This document shows, piece by piece, positions 1 through 8,437 of a stretch of 18,523 nucleotides of DNA (the stretch's first letter is position 1; each line of letters starts with the position of its first letter). The translations under genes and the position numbers were made by a program. A model generated the notes under the pieces. It was given only the letters and a program-made list of their open reading frames with translations, had not been told where the DNA came from and did no database searches. Source of the stretch: Flavobacteriaceae bacterium UBA3078 (GTDB lineage: Bacteria > Bacteroidota > Bacteroidia > Flavobacteriales > Flavobacteriaceae); assembly GCA_002366675.1 (NCBI GenBank), contig DFBO01000120.1, forward strand, positions 1 through 18,523, written 5' to 3'.

Positions 1-396
1 CATGTAGAACGCATGAGAAAGTTTGGCGAACTAATAGGAATGGCTTTTCAAATTAAAGACGATTTATTCGATTATGGTAACGAAGCTATAGGTAAACCAA
101 CTGGAATCGACATTAAAGAACAAAAAATGACCTTACCTTTAATATATGTGTTAAACCAAGCAGATAAAAAAGATAAACGATGGCTTATTAATTCTATTAA
201 AAACCACAATAGAGATAAAAAACGAGTAGCTGAAGTAATAGATTATGTAAAAACAAAAGGAGGATTAGATTATGCAGTATCTAAAATGAAAGAATTTCAA
301 GAAGAAGCGCTTCAAATATTGCAGTTTTATCCAGAATCTAAATATAGAAATTCTCTCGAGTTAATGGTAAATTATGTTATTGATAGAAAGAAGTAA
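1..396 (+). CDS. Polyprenyl synthetase family protein, C-terminal part (5' end outside window)
   Basis: This is the C-terminal 131 residues of a trans-isoprenyl diphosphate synthase, the cytoplasmic enzyme that condenses isopentenyl diphosphate onto allylic diphosphates to make the long prenyl chain of menaquinone. The reading frame is open from base 1, so the gene starts upstream. The Met at base 13 is internal. Visible residues 12-25 carry the second aspartate-rich motif of the family (GMAFQIKDDLFDYG, DDxxD at residues 20-24), which binds substrate diphosphate through magnesium. It is followed by GKPTGIDIKEQKMTLPLIY, which matches the family's conserved Gly-rich/K-T-LP stretch. The first DDxxD motif is not in the window. 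The gene ends just before a strong bidirectional hairpin. The family call is firm. Chain length (octaprenyl versus farnesyl/geranylgeranyl) cannot be read from this part, so no symbol is given. Confidence 0.9.
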   Translation, partial: HVERMRKFGELIGMAFQIKDDLFDYGNEAIGKPTGIDIKEQKMTLPLIYVLNQADKKDKRWLINSIKNHNRDKKRVAEVIDYVKTKGGLDYAVSKMKEFQEEALQILQFYPESKYRNSLELMVNYVIDRKK

Positions 397-425
397 TGAT
401 ATAAATAGCATGTATTTAAACAAAA

Positions 426-457
426 AAAGCCAGTAACTATAATTAGTTACTGGCTTT
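426..457. terminator. Bidirectional intrinsic terminator between convergent genes
   Basis: A perfect 14-bp stem (bases 426-439 with 444-457) closes a 4-base TAAT loop. An A-run lies on the left and T-rich sequence on the right, so it can terminate transcription in both directions. It sits between the prenyl synthase (stop at 396) and the leftward T9SS protein (stop at 478), and would serve both. Confidence 0.85.
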
Positions 458-477
458 ATAATTTATACTAAGATGTA

Positions 478-2160
478 TTATTTAATAATTAATTGCTTAG
501 TTACTTCTCCTTGACTACTTTTTATAGTTACAAAATAATTAGCAGGACTAAGTGAAGAAACATCAAGTCTTCTTTCAGAGTCTAAGTTGCTACTCAAATC
601 GATTGTTTTAATAACACGACCAGTAACATCAATTATTCTAGCTTCAAGTAAATTTACTTGATTAGGATTGCTAATTGTAACTACGTTACTAGCAGGATTA
701 GGGAATAAACCAATAGTGAAATTCTCTATTGCATTATTCTCAATACCTAAATTTTCATCTTGGAAGTTTGGACGAATTAAATATGCTATTTCAAAAGCAA
801 AATCTTCACTATTTGACCAAGCTCCATTTGGGTTTGTTGGCCAGTTAACCCAAGTTGCTCCAGGAGTATAAATTGCTGTAGTTGTAACAACCTGAACATT
901 TTCATCGGTAGGCATGCCACCTGCAGCATCAGGTTCTTCAACAGCAACAAGATATTGACCTGGTGCTAAAGTAAAAGGGCCTCCAGTAATAGCAGCTGTA
1001 TACATATCGTTTTCTACTGCAGTAACTGTTATTTGATCTGTTTGTGCAATAATAGTACTTGGTACTCCACCAACCATGTCCCAAACAGTAGCCCTAACAT
1101 TAAGACCTGTTAATGCACCACTAGCATTTCCAATTGCGAAAGTTACAGATAGAATATCTTCTGTTTCTAATATGTCGTATTGTTGACCTAAATAACCACC
1201 ATTATTTGCGCCAATACCTAATGTACCACTTGGAGTATCATCATCTCTTGCGTATGTATTTGTCGTAACTTCAGTAGTTTTCATAACTGTATTATTACTA
1301 GGAATACCGTCGGTTTCATCCATAGTTACAGTAAAAGTAGTTGTATAAGTGTCAGCCATTGTTGGTGTGTAGCCTGTAAAATTAACTGCCTGATTAGCAC
1401 CAGCTGCAATTGCAAATGGAGCACTATCTTCTGTGTAGACTGTTCCAGAACCATCTGTTATTGTAACTGTAGCTATTGCATTTGTAATTGGTCCACCTAT
1501 ATTTTCAATAGTTGCATCTGTTCCTAAAGGAGCAATTTGTTCAAGAGGAATTTGTGTATATTGATCTTGAGCAGCAGCAGGAACAGTAATTGAAGCATCA
1601 AATGCAGCAGGTATTTCTACTAATACATTGTTTATCATTAAAACGAACTGGTCTGTAGAATTATTTCTCCATGCAATATATACAGTTTCTCCTGTATAGG
1701 CAGATAAATCAGCACTTTGAGGTGCCCAAACAGCAGGAGATCCAGTTGCTGCAGTAAATAACACATTTGTAAAATCTGCAAGTGCTGTTGTTTGTGTAGA
1801 TAATCTAACCTCATAACCATCAGGATAATTTGCATCTTGAGCTTCTTCTTCCCAAGATAATATGGCATCACTTGTTAAATTTATTGCTGGAGTAATCATC
1901 CAGTCATCAGCTGTCCCAGCAGGACTATACCAAGAGGTGCTCATAGCTACTACGTCTCCAGCATTATCAAAATCGTCTGCTTCAATCCAAGCATCAGTAA
2001 ATTGAGCTACAGCCGCATTTGGTGTAAGCCCATCATTATCGACTAATGTCCAACCAGCTAATCCAGGTCCAGAACCATCAAAGTCATCTTCGAATAATAC
2101 TTGCGAAAATGTAAAATTGACTGTTAGACATAAAATAATTAGTAAAGTAATTTTTTTCAT
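478..2160 (-). CDS. T9SS-secreted adhesin-like protein (choice-of-anchor J type domain, type A sorting domain)
   Basis: A 560-residue protein exported by Sec and then by the type IX secretion system to the cell surface or medium. Residues 1-20 are a signal peptide (MKKITLLIILCLTVNFTFSQ). Residues about 24-180 look like a choice-of-anchor J / cleaved-adhesin jelly-roll: FEDDFDG near the start, DDWMITPAINL and a YEVRLST strand. The middle (about 185-465) is Thr/Ala/Gly-rich beta sandwich material without a motif I can name. Residues 471-560 are a T9SS type A C-terminal sorting domain with the FPNPA motif at 486-490, DVTGRVI, and a basic end KQLIIK. No catalytic motif is visible, so a binding or adhesive role is inferred, and a carbohydrate- or protein-binding role is equally possible. 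It lies 106 bases downstream of the arylsulfotransferase-like gene in the same direction and may be its distal operon partner. It ends at the hairpin at 426-457. Confidence 0.85.
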   Translation of the reverse strand: MKKITLLIILCLTVNFTFSQVLFEDDFDGSGPGLAGWTLVDNDGLTPNAAVAQFTDAWIEADDFDNAGDVVAMSTSWYSPAGTADDWMITPAINLTSDAILSWEEEAQDANYPDGYEVRLSTQTTALADFTNVLFTAATGSPAVWAPQSADLSAYTGETVYIAWRNNSTDQFVLMINNVLVEIPAAFDASITVPAAAQDQYTQIPLEQIAPLGTDATIENIGGPITNAIATVTITDGSGTVYTEDSAPFAIAAGANQAVNFTGYTPTMADTYTTTFTVTMDETDGIPSNNTVMKTTEVTTNTYARDDDTPSGTLGIGANNGGYLGQQYDILETEDILSVTFAIGNASGALTGLNVRATVWDMVGGVPSTIIAQTDQITVTAVENDMYTAAITGGPFTLAPGQYLVAVEEPDAAGGMPTDENVQVVTTTAIYTPGATWVNWPTNPNGAWSNSEDFAFEIAYLIRPNFQDENLGIENNAIENFTIGLFPNPASNVVTISNPNQVNLLEARIIDVTGRVIKTIDLSSNLDSERRLDVSSLSPANYFVTIKSSQGEVTKQLIIK

Positions 2161-2266
2161 AATTGTTTAGTTTATTAGTTTGGTTACAAGATAATAGAAT
2201 TATTTTAAAAAATAATCACCAACTTGATATTTAAATGTTTGCATATAATATTTTGTTAGAATTTCT

Positions 2267-3568
2267 TCAGTTTGTATCAATATCTAGAGTCAAAATCTCA
2301 GGATCATCAAATTGATAACCATAACATCTCCAAAATTGAGCCGTATTTAAACTTGAGTATTTCCAAGCTATTTCATTTGAAGGAGTCACTTCCCAAAAGC
2401 CATAATCGCCTTCGCAAATTAAAGTATTACCATTGTTTAATCTAACTGCACCACAAACTCTAGCATACTGGAGTTCAGGATCTGTAAAACTCCAAACTAA
2501 TTGTGGCTCATTATTGGAGTTCGGTAATAAGTTTAAAGTCTCTGGTATCTCTAATTCATATACAGTAGATTGTGTTGTGTTACTGCCATTTACAAACACT
2601 AATATATTTCCTTCTCCAGGAACATTGTCTTCTAATAAATTTGGGAAATGATTGTTGAAAAATAAGCGATCTCCCAATGTGTTATTATATGCTTCAGGAT
2701 TTCCAAATCTATAAATAAGGTCACCACCTTTATTGTAATTTCCACCCATATGAGTTGATGCTTCTAACGTGGTTGTACTATGGTCTATAACCCAAACTTC
2801 ACTATAGTAGTTTACACTCATATAGATAATATCTTCCTGTTCATCATAATCAATACCATTGGCATGCATAATATCTCCATTATCTAACATAAAATAATTT
2901 AAATTCAATAGATTTGGATTATTATTTACTGAGCCAAAATTAGGAAGGCTTGGAAATTGGTCTTGTATTAAGTGATCAAAACTATTCCATTTCCAAACAA
3001 TTTGGTTAGTAGTTGGATTAACTTCTATAAGGGTTTCTGGATATATATCTACAGTTGTGTCTATTCCTTGTTGTTGCGCATCTACAGCACTTACTTTTTC
3101 CCAAGCTAAGAACAAGACATTTCCATTTGGAAGCATTTCGACATCATGATGAGCAAGATACTCTGTAGAAGAATAGGTGTATTCCCAATTGATAGTTCCA
3201 TCTATATTTATAATTTTTATAACGCCACCATAACCACCAAAATTAATGCTTGGGTTTTCAGCTTTAAACATGCCTATTAATTTTCCGTCTGGAAGTAATT
3301 CTAGATCATTTCCTAAACGTGTGTCAAAAGTCCATTCGTAGACTCTATTACCACTTTTATTAAGTAAATAAGCTTCAGTTCCACCATTTTCAATAGCTAA
3401 AACAAGGCTATTTTCTACAGAATCAGCATCATAAACTTCAATGTTATCGGTTAAAACTATTTCTTCTTCCTCTTCTTCAGGAATTAGAATGTCATCATCA
3501 TTTTTACAATTACTAATAAGGGTTAACATTATAAAACAAAACAAGAAATGTGGTTTTTTCATTAACAT
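2267..3568 (-). CDS. Arylsulfotransferase (ASST)-like surface lipoprotein
   Basis: A 433-residue lipoprotein that resembles the arylsulfotransferase/ASST beta-propeller family, whose founding members move sulfate between phenolic compounds in the periplasm. The signal peptide ends in LISNC with the lipid-attachment Cys at residue 21. The following KNDDD and a run of six Glu (31-36) resemble the acidic lipoprotein export signal of Bacteroidota, suggesting exposure on the outer surface. Repeated blade signatures are visible: LELLPDGKLIGM (89-100), HHDVEMLPNGNVLFLAWE (140-157), YFMLDNGDIMHANGIDYDE (225-243), AVRLNNGNTLICEGD (374-388) and FWEVTPSNEIAWKY (391-404). His140/141, His235 and His307 are candidates for the family's active-site histidines, but I cannot align them reliably. 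The first Met is used here; Met3 (base 3562) would also leave an intact signal peptide. The upstream UnbV gene ends only 31 bases away, so the two are probably cotranscribed. Sulfotransferase activity is unproven, because many Bacteroidota members are uncharacterised. Confidence 0.75.
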   Translation of the reverse strand: MLMKKPHFLFCFIMLTLISNCKNDDDILIPEEEEEEIVLTDNIEVYDADSVENSLVLAIENGGTEAYLLNKSGNRVYEWTFDTRLGNDLELLPDGKLIGMFKAENPSINFGGYGGVIKIINIDGTINWEYTYSSTEYLAHHDVEMLPNGNVLFLAWEKVSAVDAQQQGIDTTVDIYPETLIEVNPTTNQIVWKWNSFDHLIQDQFPSLPNFGSVNNNPNLLNLNYFMLDNGDIMHANGIDYDEQEDIIYMSVNYYSEVWVIDHSTTTLEASTHMGGNYNKGGDLIYRFGNPEAYNNTLGDRLFFNNHFPNLLEDNVPGEGNILVFVNGSNTTQSTVYELEIPETLNLLPNSNNEPQLVWSFTDPELQYARVCGAVRLNNGNTLICEGDYGFWEVTPSNEIAWKYSSLNTAQFWRCYGYQFDDPEILTLDIDTN

Positions 3569-3599
3569 TATAGTTTATGAATTAATTAGTGAATGGTTT

Positions 3600-6500
3600 T
3601 TATTTATATATCAAAATTTGAGGCACATTTTTATTAACTCCTAAAATATATCCTTTTTTATTTGCTAAGGTAATTCTTGCCATAGATTTTACATTATTCC
3701 AAGCAAAGAAACCTGATTCTTCAGGTGTTATAGCATTAAAGTTTCCTTTGCCATTTCCTAATAAGAAAACGCCTCTTCCAGCATCATACCGAATGGTTTC
3801 GACTTCGGCTTCATATAAATTTCCTGCAGCAATAATGTCTAAATTTTTATCTCCATCTATATCATCTAAGAAGATTTCCATTAATGGAGAAAACTGTGCT
3901 TCGTTTGGTAAAGTAATCATGTCGAAATTCCCTTTCCCATCATTTATAAAAACAGAAGATTTTAAATGTCTTGCTGTTAAATGTAAAGCTTCATCTAGTT
4001 TTCTGCCATATAATTGTTTCATGTCAGATTCTGCAAAAGATTTGTAAGAAGGAAATTTTTCTGAAAGAGATGGAATTTGCTGAGATGAGCATTCTTTTCC
4101 TCTTACAGGATAGTTTGTGTCACCTTCATAAGCACTTAAAACTAAATCAAAACTACCATTTTCATCAAAATCGTTTCCGTAAATATTAAATGGTTTTTCT
4201 AAAGAGGCTTTAAATTTTGAATTAGCCCCTAAATTACCAGCTACAAAATCAATATCTCCATCATTATCAATATCTCCAGAAGTTAAACTAAACCAGATAC
4301 CTTCAGTAGAAACATCTACTTCCTTTTTAGAGAATGTTTCCCCATTATTAATAAACTGTGTAAAGCCCATCCATTCGCCAACTAATATTAAGTCTAATTT
4401 CTTATCATTATTTACATCAGTAAATTCGGCTCCAGTAATCATTCCTGGTAATAAAAGGTCTTTTGACATTTGCTCAGTAATATTAGTAAACTTTCCATTA
4501 TCATTTCTTAATATATAGCTACGTGACGCTTTTGGGTATTCTCCTGGAGTTAACCTTCCACCAACAAACAAATCTAAATCACCATCATTATCTAAATCTC
4601 CAGAAACAACAATTTTGGTACTGGAAATCATTTCGGGTAATGCTTTTAGGCTCTTTTTAAATTGACCATTTCCATCATTCAAGTATAGTCTATCTTGAAG
4701 TGCTTTTGCATTTTTGTTAAATTCGTTTCCACCACTACAAACGTATAAATCTTTATCTCCATCATTATCAGCATCAAAAAATAAAGCTCCAATGTCTTCG
4801 CTTAAAATGTCTTCTGAAAAAAAGTTGTTTTTAGAAGAGATAAAAGTACCATCAGGATTTTGATACATAACTTGAGATAAATTTCCACTTGAGCCACCAA
4901 TAAATACATCGTCTAGCTGATCGTTATTTAAATCAGAAACAGCAATTTCTGGGCCTTGGCTTGAAAGTGCATATGGTAATAGAATTTCCCTATCCCAATC
5001 GTTAAATTTATTTTCCTTATGATAATATTTTAAAGGTTGAGTTTGCGATATGTCCTTAAAAACAGGAATTGTTTTATCCTGTTTCAATTCATTAAAAGAC
5101 GATTCATTATAGCTAATTAGATGTGTTTGGTTAACTTTCAAATTAGGTAAAGTTGTAGCCTTGTTATCTGGCCAAATAATCTCTGCTTTTTGAATGGAAG
5201 AAATGCCTCCTAAGCCAAAATGAAGTTTCGTGTCTACAGATGATAAATAACCTCTAGTTGGAGAAATCTCTTGTATTTGAGTCCCTTTTTCGGTATATAT
5301 TTTCACTTTGGTTCCATACGCAAAAGCGTTGTTTTTAGTTCCATTTAATTGAAATGAAATATAATTTTGTTTACCATTTATGTTGTTTTGGTAGATGGAA
5401 GCGTTTTTGTTAAGGTTGTTTACCACCAAGTCTAAATCGCCATCATTATCCAAATCGGCATAAGCAATGCCATTTGAATTTACTTCATTGTCAAATCCCC
5501 ATTCTTTGGTGTTATCTTGAAATGTTAAGTCTCCTTTATTCTTAAAAACATAATTGCTTTGCACGCTTGAGGGAGCAAAAGAGTAGACCTCGTCGATAGA
5601 TAATTTGCCTTTTGTGTCAATTTGTTGTTTTAACTCTTCCTGAAAATCTCTATCTTTTAAATCACGTAGTTGTCCGTTGGTAACGACTAAATCTTTATAA
5701 CCATCATTATCAAAATCAGCAAAAAGTGCAGCCCAACTCCAATCTGTTTTAGCAATTTTTGCCATGAGCCCAATTTCACTAAAAGTCCCATTACCATTAT
5801 TTAATTGAAGTGTGTTGCTCATGTATTGATAGTAATTTCCAGAAGCTACAGTATTCCAAAATTTCTCAATAGACATGGATGCCATGTTTCTTTTTGAACG
5901 TTCATGAGATGGATAAGCCATATCTAATTCTACAATATCTTGATGATTATCATTATTATAATCGGCAATATCTATTCCCATTCCAAAATTTGAAATATGT
6001 CTAGTGCGTAGTTTTAATTCTTCTTTAAAAACACCATTAGTATTCATAAATAGATAATCGCGATCTTCATAGTCGTTTGCAACATAAATATCAGGATACC
6101 CATTATTATCAATATCTGAAACACATAAACCTAGACCAAAAGCATGATTATTTATTCCTAAACTTTTCGAGATTTCAATAAATTTCCCGCCTTCATTTTT
6201 GTAAAAATGATCAGATACGTTGGTATTAGTTTCAAACATTTTCTTATAATCTTCCTTTGAATATTGAAACAGTTCATTAGGAATATTCATAACATAAGCA
6301 TCTAAATCCCCATCTAAGTCATAATCAAAAAAAGCTGCTTGTGTAGAATTTGATTTATCGTCTAAACCAAAATTTTTGGCTTGTTCTGTAAAAGTTAAAT
6401 CCCCATTGTTAATATATAGCAGATTAGATTGGTCTGCATAATTTTTTATGTCACCACCTCTACAAACATAAATATCTAGTAAACCATCACTATTTATATC

Positions 6501-6872
6501 AGCAAATGTGGTTCCAGTGTGCCACCCATTTGGCTGTTTTCCAATGGCAGATTCAGTGATGTCTTCAAATTCTAGATTACCTTTATTCAAGAATAGCTTG
6601 TCTTCAACCATATTTCCAGTAAAATAAATATCTGGTAAACCATCGTTATTAATATCTCCTATAGAAACACCAGCTCCATTATAAAAATACTCGTATTTAA
6701 AGGCGTTATTAATATCGTCTTCTTTAATGTTATTCGAAAATAAAACCTTGGTTTTAGCAGTTTCTAAAAGCGTAAAAAGAGGTGATTGGTTTTCAACATT
6801 TAGAGGTTCTTTTTGATCTTTATTACATGAAATAAGACAGAAAAGAAAACAAATGAGTAAAAAACGATTCAT
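3600..6872 (-). CDS. FG-GAP/VCBS repeat lipoprotein with central ASPIC/UnbV domain (CRTAC1-like)
   Basis: A 1090-residue lipoprotein with lipobox LISC and acylated Cys16, anchored in the outer membrane and probably facing outward. It carries fourteen Asp-rich calcium-binding loops of the type DxxxDxxxD, starting at residues 73, 125, 183, 253, 304, 386, 473, then 647, 700, 759, 819, 867, 901 and 1004. An ASPIC/UnbV domain lies between the two sets at about 517-588 (including GTKVKIYTEKGTQ, SPTRGYLSS and HFGLGG). The arrangement reads as two seven-bladed propellers flanking UnbV. Proteins of this length and order are frequent in Bacteroidota, often near polysaccharide-uptake genes, and their molecular job is unknown. 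There is no SusC/SusD pair in this window. A distinctive stretch near 921-950 (VRGKECSSQQIP...EKFPSYKSFA) lies between the thirteenth and fourteenth loops. It is the first gene of a leftward set with the arylsulfotransferase-like gene 31 bases downstream. No exact TAnnTTTG promoter is visible in the 244-base gap upstream. Confidence 0.9.
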   Translation of the reverse strand: MNRFLLICFLFCLISCNKDQKEPLNVENQSPLFTLLETAKTKVLFSNNIKEDDINNAFKYEYFYNGAGVSIGDINNDGLPDIYFTGNMVEDKLFLNKGNLEFEDITESAIGKQPNGWHTGTTFADINSDGLLDIYVCRGGDIKNYADQSNLLYINNGDLTFTEQAKNFGLDDKSNSTQAAFFDYDLDGDLDAYVMNIPNELFQYSKEDYKKMFETNTNVSDHFYKNEGGKFIEISKSLGINNHAFGLGLCVSDIDNNGYPDIYVANDYEDRDYLFMNTNGVFKEELKLRTRHISNFGMGIDIADYNNDNHQDIVELDMAYPSHERSKRNMASMSIEKFWNTVASGNYYQYMSNTLQLNNGNGTFSEIGLMAKIAKTDWSWAALFADFDNDGYKDLVVTNGQLRDLKDRDFQEELKQQIDTKGKLSIDEVYSFAPSSVQSNYVFKNKGDLTFQDNTKEWGFDNEVNSNGIAYADLDNDGDLDLVVNNLNKNASIYQNNINGKQNYISFQLNGTKNNAFAYGTKVKIYTEKGTQIQEISPTRGYLSSVDTKLHFGLGGISSIQKAEIIWPDNKATTLPNLKVNQTHLISYNESSFNELKQDKTIPVFKDISQTQPLKYYHKENKFNDWDREILLPYALSSQGPEIAVSDLNNDQLDDVFIGGSSGNLSQVMYQNPDGTFISSKNNFFSEDILSEDIGALFFDADNDGDKDLYVCSGGNEFNKNAKALQDRLYLNDGNGQFKKSLKALPEMISSTKIVVSGDLDNDGDLDLFVGGRLTPGEYPKASRSYILRNDNGKFTNITEQMSKDLLLPGMITGAEFTDVNNDKKLDLILVGEWMGFTQFINNGETFSKKEVDVSTEGIWFSLTSGDIDNDGDIDFVAGNLGANSKFKASLEKPFNIYGNDFDENGSFDLVLSAYEGDTNYPVRGKECSSQQIPSLSEKFPSYKSFAESDMKQLYGRKLDEALHLTARHLKSSVFINDGKGNFDMITLPNEAQFSPLMEIFLDDIDGDKNLDIIAAGNLYEAEVETIRYDAGRGVFLLGNGKGNFNAITPEESGFFAWNNVKSMARITLANKKGYILGVNKNVPQILIYK

Positions 6873-7057
6873 TTTTGGTGTATTTAATATAGATAGGTAA
6901 AATTATGATTTCTTTTTTAAAAATATTAGAATTAATTATTAACTATGTAATGGATATGGTTACGACATTTATTTGCTTGAATATTAATTAGTTGTGTTTA
7001 TTTTTTGGATTGGCTTAACTAGAAATTCAATTATTTACAATAAAAAATGTAACTCGA

Positions 7058-7084
7058 GGCAACCATTTATATAATAATTTCGTC
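7058..7084 (+). promoter_or_regulatory. Probable ECF sigma-dependent (autoregulated) promoter
   Basis: GGCAACC at 7058-7064 and CGTC at 7081-7084 are separated by exactly 16 bases. This is the classic ECF promoter layout (an AAC-containing -35 and a CGTC -10). It lies 32 bases before the start of the ECF sigma gene, so the sigma factor would drive its own operon. A second AAC-type element (GTAAC, 7049-7053) lies just upstream but is at the wrong spacing. The rest of the 6873-7116 gap is AT-rich, and I see no other clear signal in it. Confidence 0.65.
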
Positions 7085-7116
7085 TTTATAAATAGAAGCA
7101 GAACAAAGCCTTTTAA

Positions 7117-7680
7117 GTGAAAGTTATACAATTCTACAAAAACGAGTCTGTGCTTATTAAAAAAGCAAAAAAAAATAATCGTGAAGCACAACACGTTTTG
7201 TTTGAATTGCATGCACCTAAAATGTTGAGTGTTTGTAGATATTATATAAAAGATATTCAGCATGCCGAGGAAGCTATGTTAAATGGTTTTTTTAAAGTGT
7301 TTAAATATCTTAAAAATTATAAAGCTGAAGGGAGTTTTGAAGGTTGGATTAGACGCATCATGGTTAGAGAATCTATTTCTTTTTTAAGACAGCAAAAACA
7401 CATCGAGTTTTCTGTAGAGAAGATTGAAGAAACAATCGGTTATTCGAATCAGATAAACACCCAAATTGAAATTGCCGAAATCCAGCAGTTAATAGATGGC
7501 TTACCAGAAGGCTATAAAATGGTTTTTGTAATGTATGCTATTGAAGGTTATAAGCATGCTGAAATTGCTGAACTTTTAGATATAAACGAAGGTACTTCTA
7601 AATCGCAATTATTTAAAGCGAGAAAACTGCTACAAGAGCAAATTAATAAACGAAACAAAACAGGTTATGGCTCCAATTAA
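7117..7680 (+). CDS. ECF-type RNA polymerase sigma factor (sigma-70 family)
   Basis: A 187-residue alternative sigma factor that redirects RNA polymerase to envelope- or stress-type promoters. The sigma-2 region spans about 24-93, with the core-binding/-10 segment HAEEAMLNGFFKVFKYL and WIRRIMVRESISFLR. The sigma-4 helix-turn-helix spans about 117-170 (LPEGYKMVFVMYAIEGYKHAEIAELL then GTSKSQLFKARKLL), which reads the -35 box. Sigma-3 is absent, as expected for ECF proteins. The start is GTG at 7117, directly after an in-frame TAA at 7114-7116. The first in-frame ATG would be residue 36, inside sigma-2, so GTG is required. No Shine-Dalgarno sequence is visible, which is common in this phylum. 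The 3' end overlaps the next gene by 14 bases, indicating translational coupling with its likely anti-sigma partner. The promoter-like pair at 7058-7084 suggests positive autoregulation. The inducing signal is unknown. Confidence 0.92.
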   Translation: MKVIQFYKNESVLIKKAKKNNREAQHVLFELHAPKMLSVCRYYIKDIQHAEEAMLNGFFKVFKYLKNYKAEGSFEGWIRRIMVRESISFLRQQKHIEFSVEKIEETIGYSNQINTQIEIAEIQQLIDGLPEGYKMVFVMYAIEGYKHAEIAELLDINEGTSKSQLFKARKLLQEQINKRNKTGYGSN

Positions 7681-8407
7681 ATTTGAAGAAAACATAAAAG
7701 AAAAGCTGGAAGAGAGAACACTTCAGCCATCAAGCCAGGCTTGGAGTACGCTTTCAGAAAAGTTGGTAGAAGACACTAATAAGTCTTCTAATAAAATATT
7801 TTGGTGGCTTGGAATTGCCGCTAGTTTTATTGGGATTTTTCTTGTAGTGAATACGTTTTTGAAGACTTCTGAAACAAGTAATCTAACGCCAGTATTAGTA
7901 GAAACAGAAGCTCAAGAAGTTGAGGTGTTTGAAAGTGAAAATGACATTGTAACACCTGAAACATCTATCGCAATAGAAGGTTCTAATGTAACAGAAATAA
8001 TGGCTTCAGAAAAAAATACTAATCCAAAGAAAATTAAAAATGAAGCAGTTATAGTAAATAAGAATCAGGTTAAAAACAACAGTTTAGCTCAATTAGAAAA
8101 TACTGAAGAATCAGAAGAAGTTTTAAATAATTCAATCTCTGAAACTCCTTCATTCGAAATAAAAGTAGCTAATTTGGAGACTCAAGATAAAATCAATAAA
8201 ACTGAAACTAATATTGATTCACTATTAAGTAAAGCTCAGCAACATATTGCTGAAAAATCTCAAGTAAAAACCTATTCTATAGATGCGAATGCCTTACTTC
8301 AAGACGTTGAAGAAGATTTAGACGAATCCTTTAGAGCAAAAGTTTTCGAAACAGTTAAAACAAATTACAAAAGGGTAAAAACTGCAGTTGCCCATCGTAA
8401 TGATTAA
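7667..8407 (+). CDS. Single-pass membrane protein, putative anti-sigma factor
   Basis: A 246-residue protein that I recognise only by context and topology. Residues 1-43 are a charged cytoplasmic segment containing LQPSSQAWSTLSEKL. Residues 44-65 are one transmembrane helix (IFWWLGIAASFIGIFLVVNTFL). The remaining 180 residues or so are Glu/Asn/Thr/Lys-rich, low in hydrophobic content and probably disordered in the periplasm, ending in a more structured, basic helix (DESFRAKVFETVKTNYKRVKTAV). Small N-terminal domain, one membrane helix and periplasmic tail is the usual layout of an anti-sigma factor, and the ATG lies inside the last codons of the ECF sigma gene (14-base overlap). No zinc-binding HxxxCxxC motif of ZAS-type anti-sigma factors is present, so inhibition is inferred from position only. 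It is followed after 30 bases by the outer-membrane protein gene. Confidence 0.6.
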   Translation: MAPIKFEENIKEKLEERTLQPSSQAWSTLSEKLVEDTNKSSNKIFWWLGIAASFIGIFLVVNTFLKTSETSNLTPVLVETEAQEVEVFESENDIVTPETSIAIEGSNVTEIMASEKNTNPKKIKNEAVIVNKNQVKNNSLAQLENTEESEEVLNNSISETPSFEIKVANLETQDKINKTETNIDSLLSKAQQHIAEKSQVKTYSIDANALLQDVEEDLDESFRAKVFETVKTNYKRVKTAVAHRND

Positions 8408-8437
8408 TAACATTCATCAATAATTAAAACAACAGTT

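Noticed and set aside
3748..4189. Open frames on the + strand inside the UnbV lipoprotein gene
   Set aside because: They run antisense to a well-supported long gene, have no recognisable domains, and come from the low stop density opposite the Asp/Asn-rich repeats.
4260..6660. Recurring DNA words such as CCATCATTATC, looking like dispersed repeats
   Set aside because: They are the reverse complement of the codons for the Asp-rich calcium loops. They are coding repeats, not a mobile or CRISPR-type element, and have no constant spacer length.
7027..7263. 78-codon minus-strand frame across the ECF promoter region
   Set aside because: It overlaps the start of the sigma gene, its translation is low-complexity (F/L/K/I), and it covers the GGCAACC-CGTC promoter.
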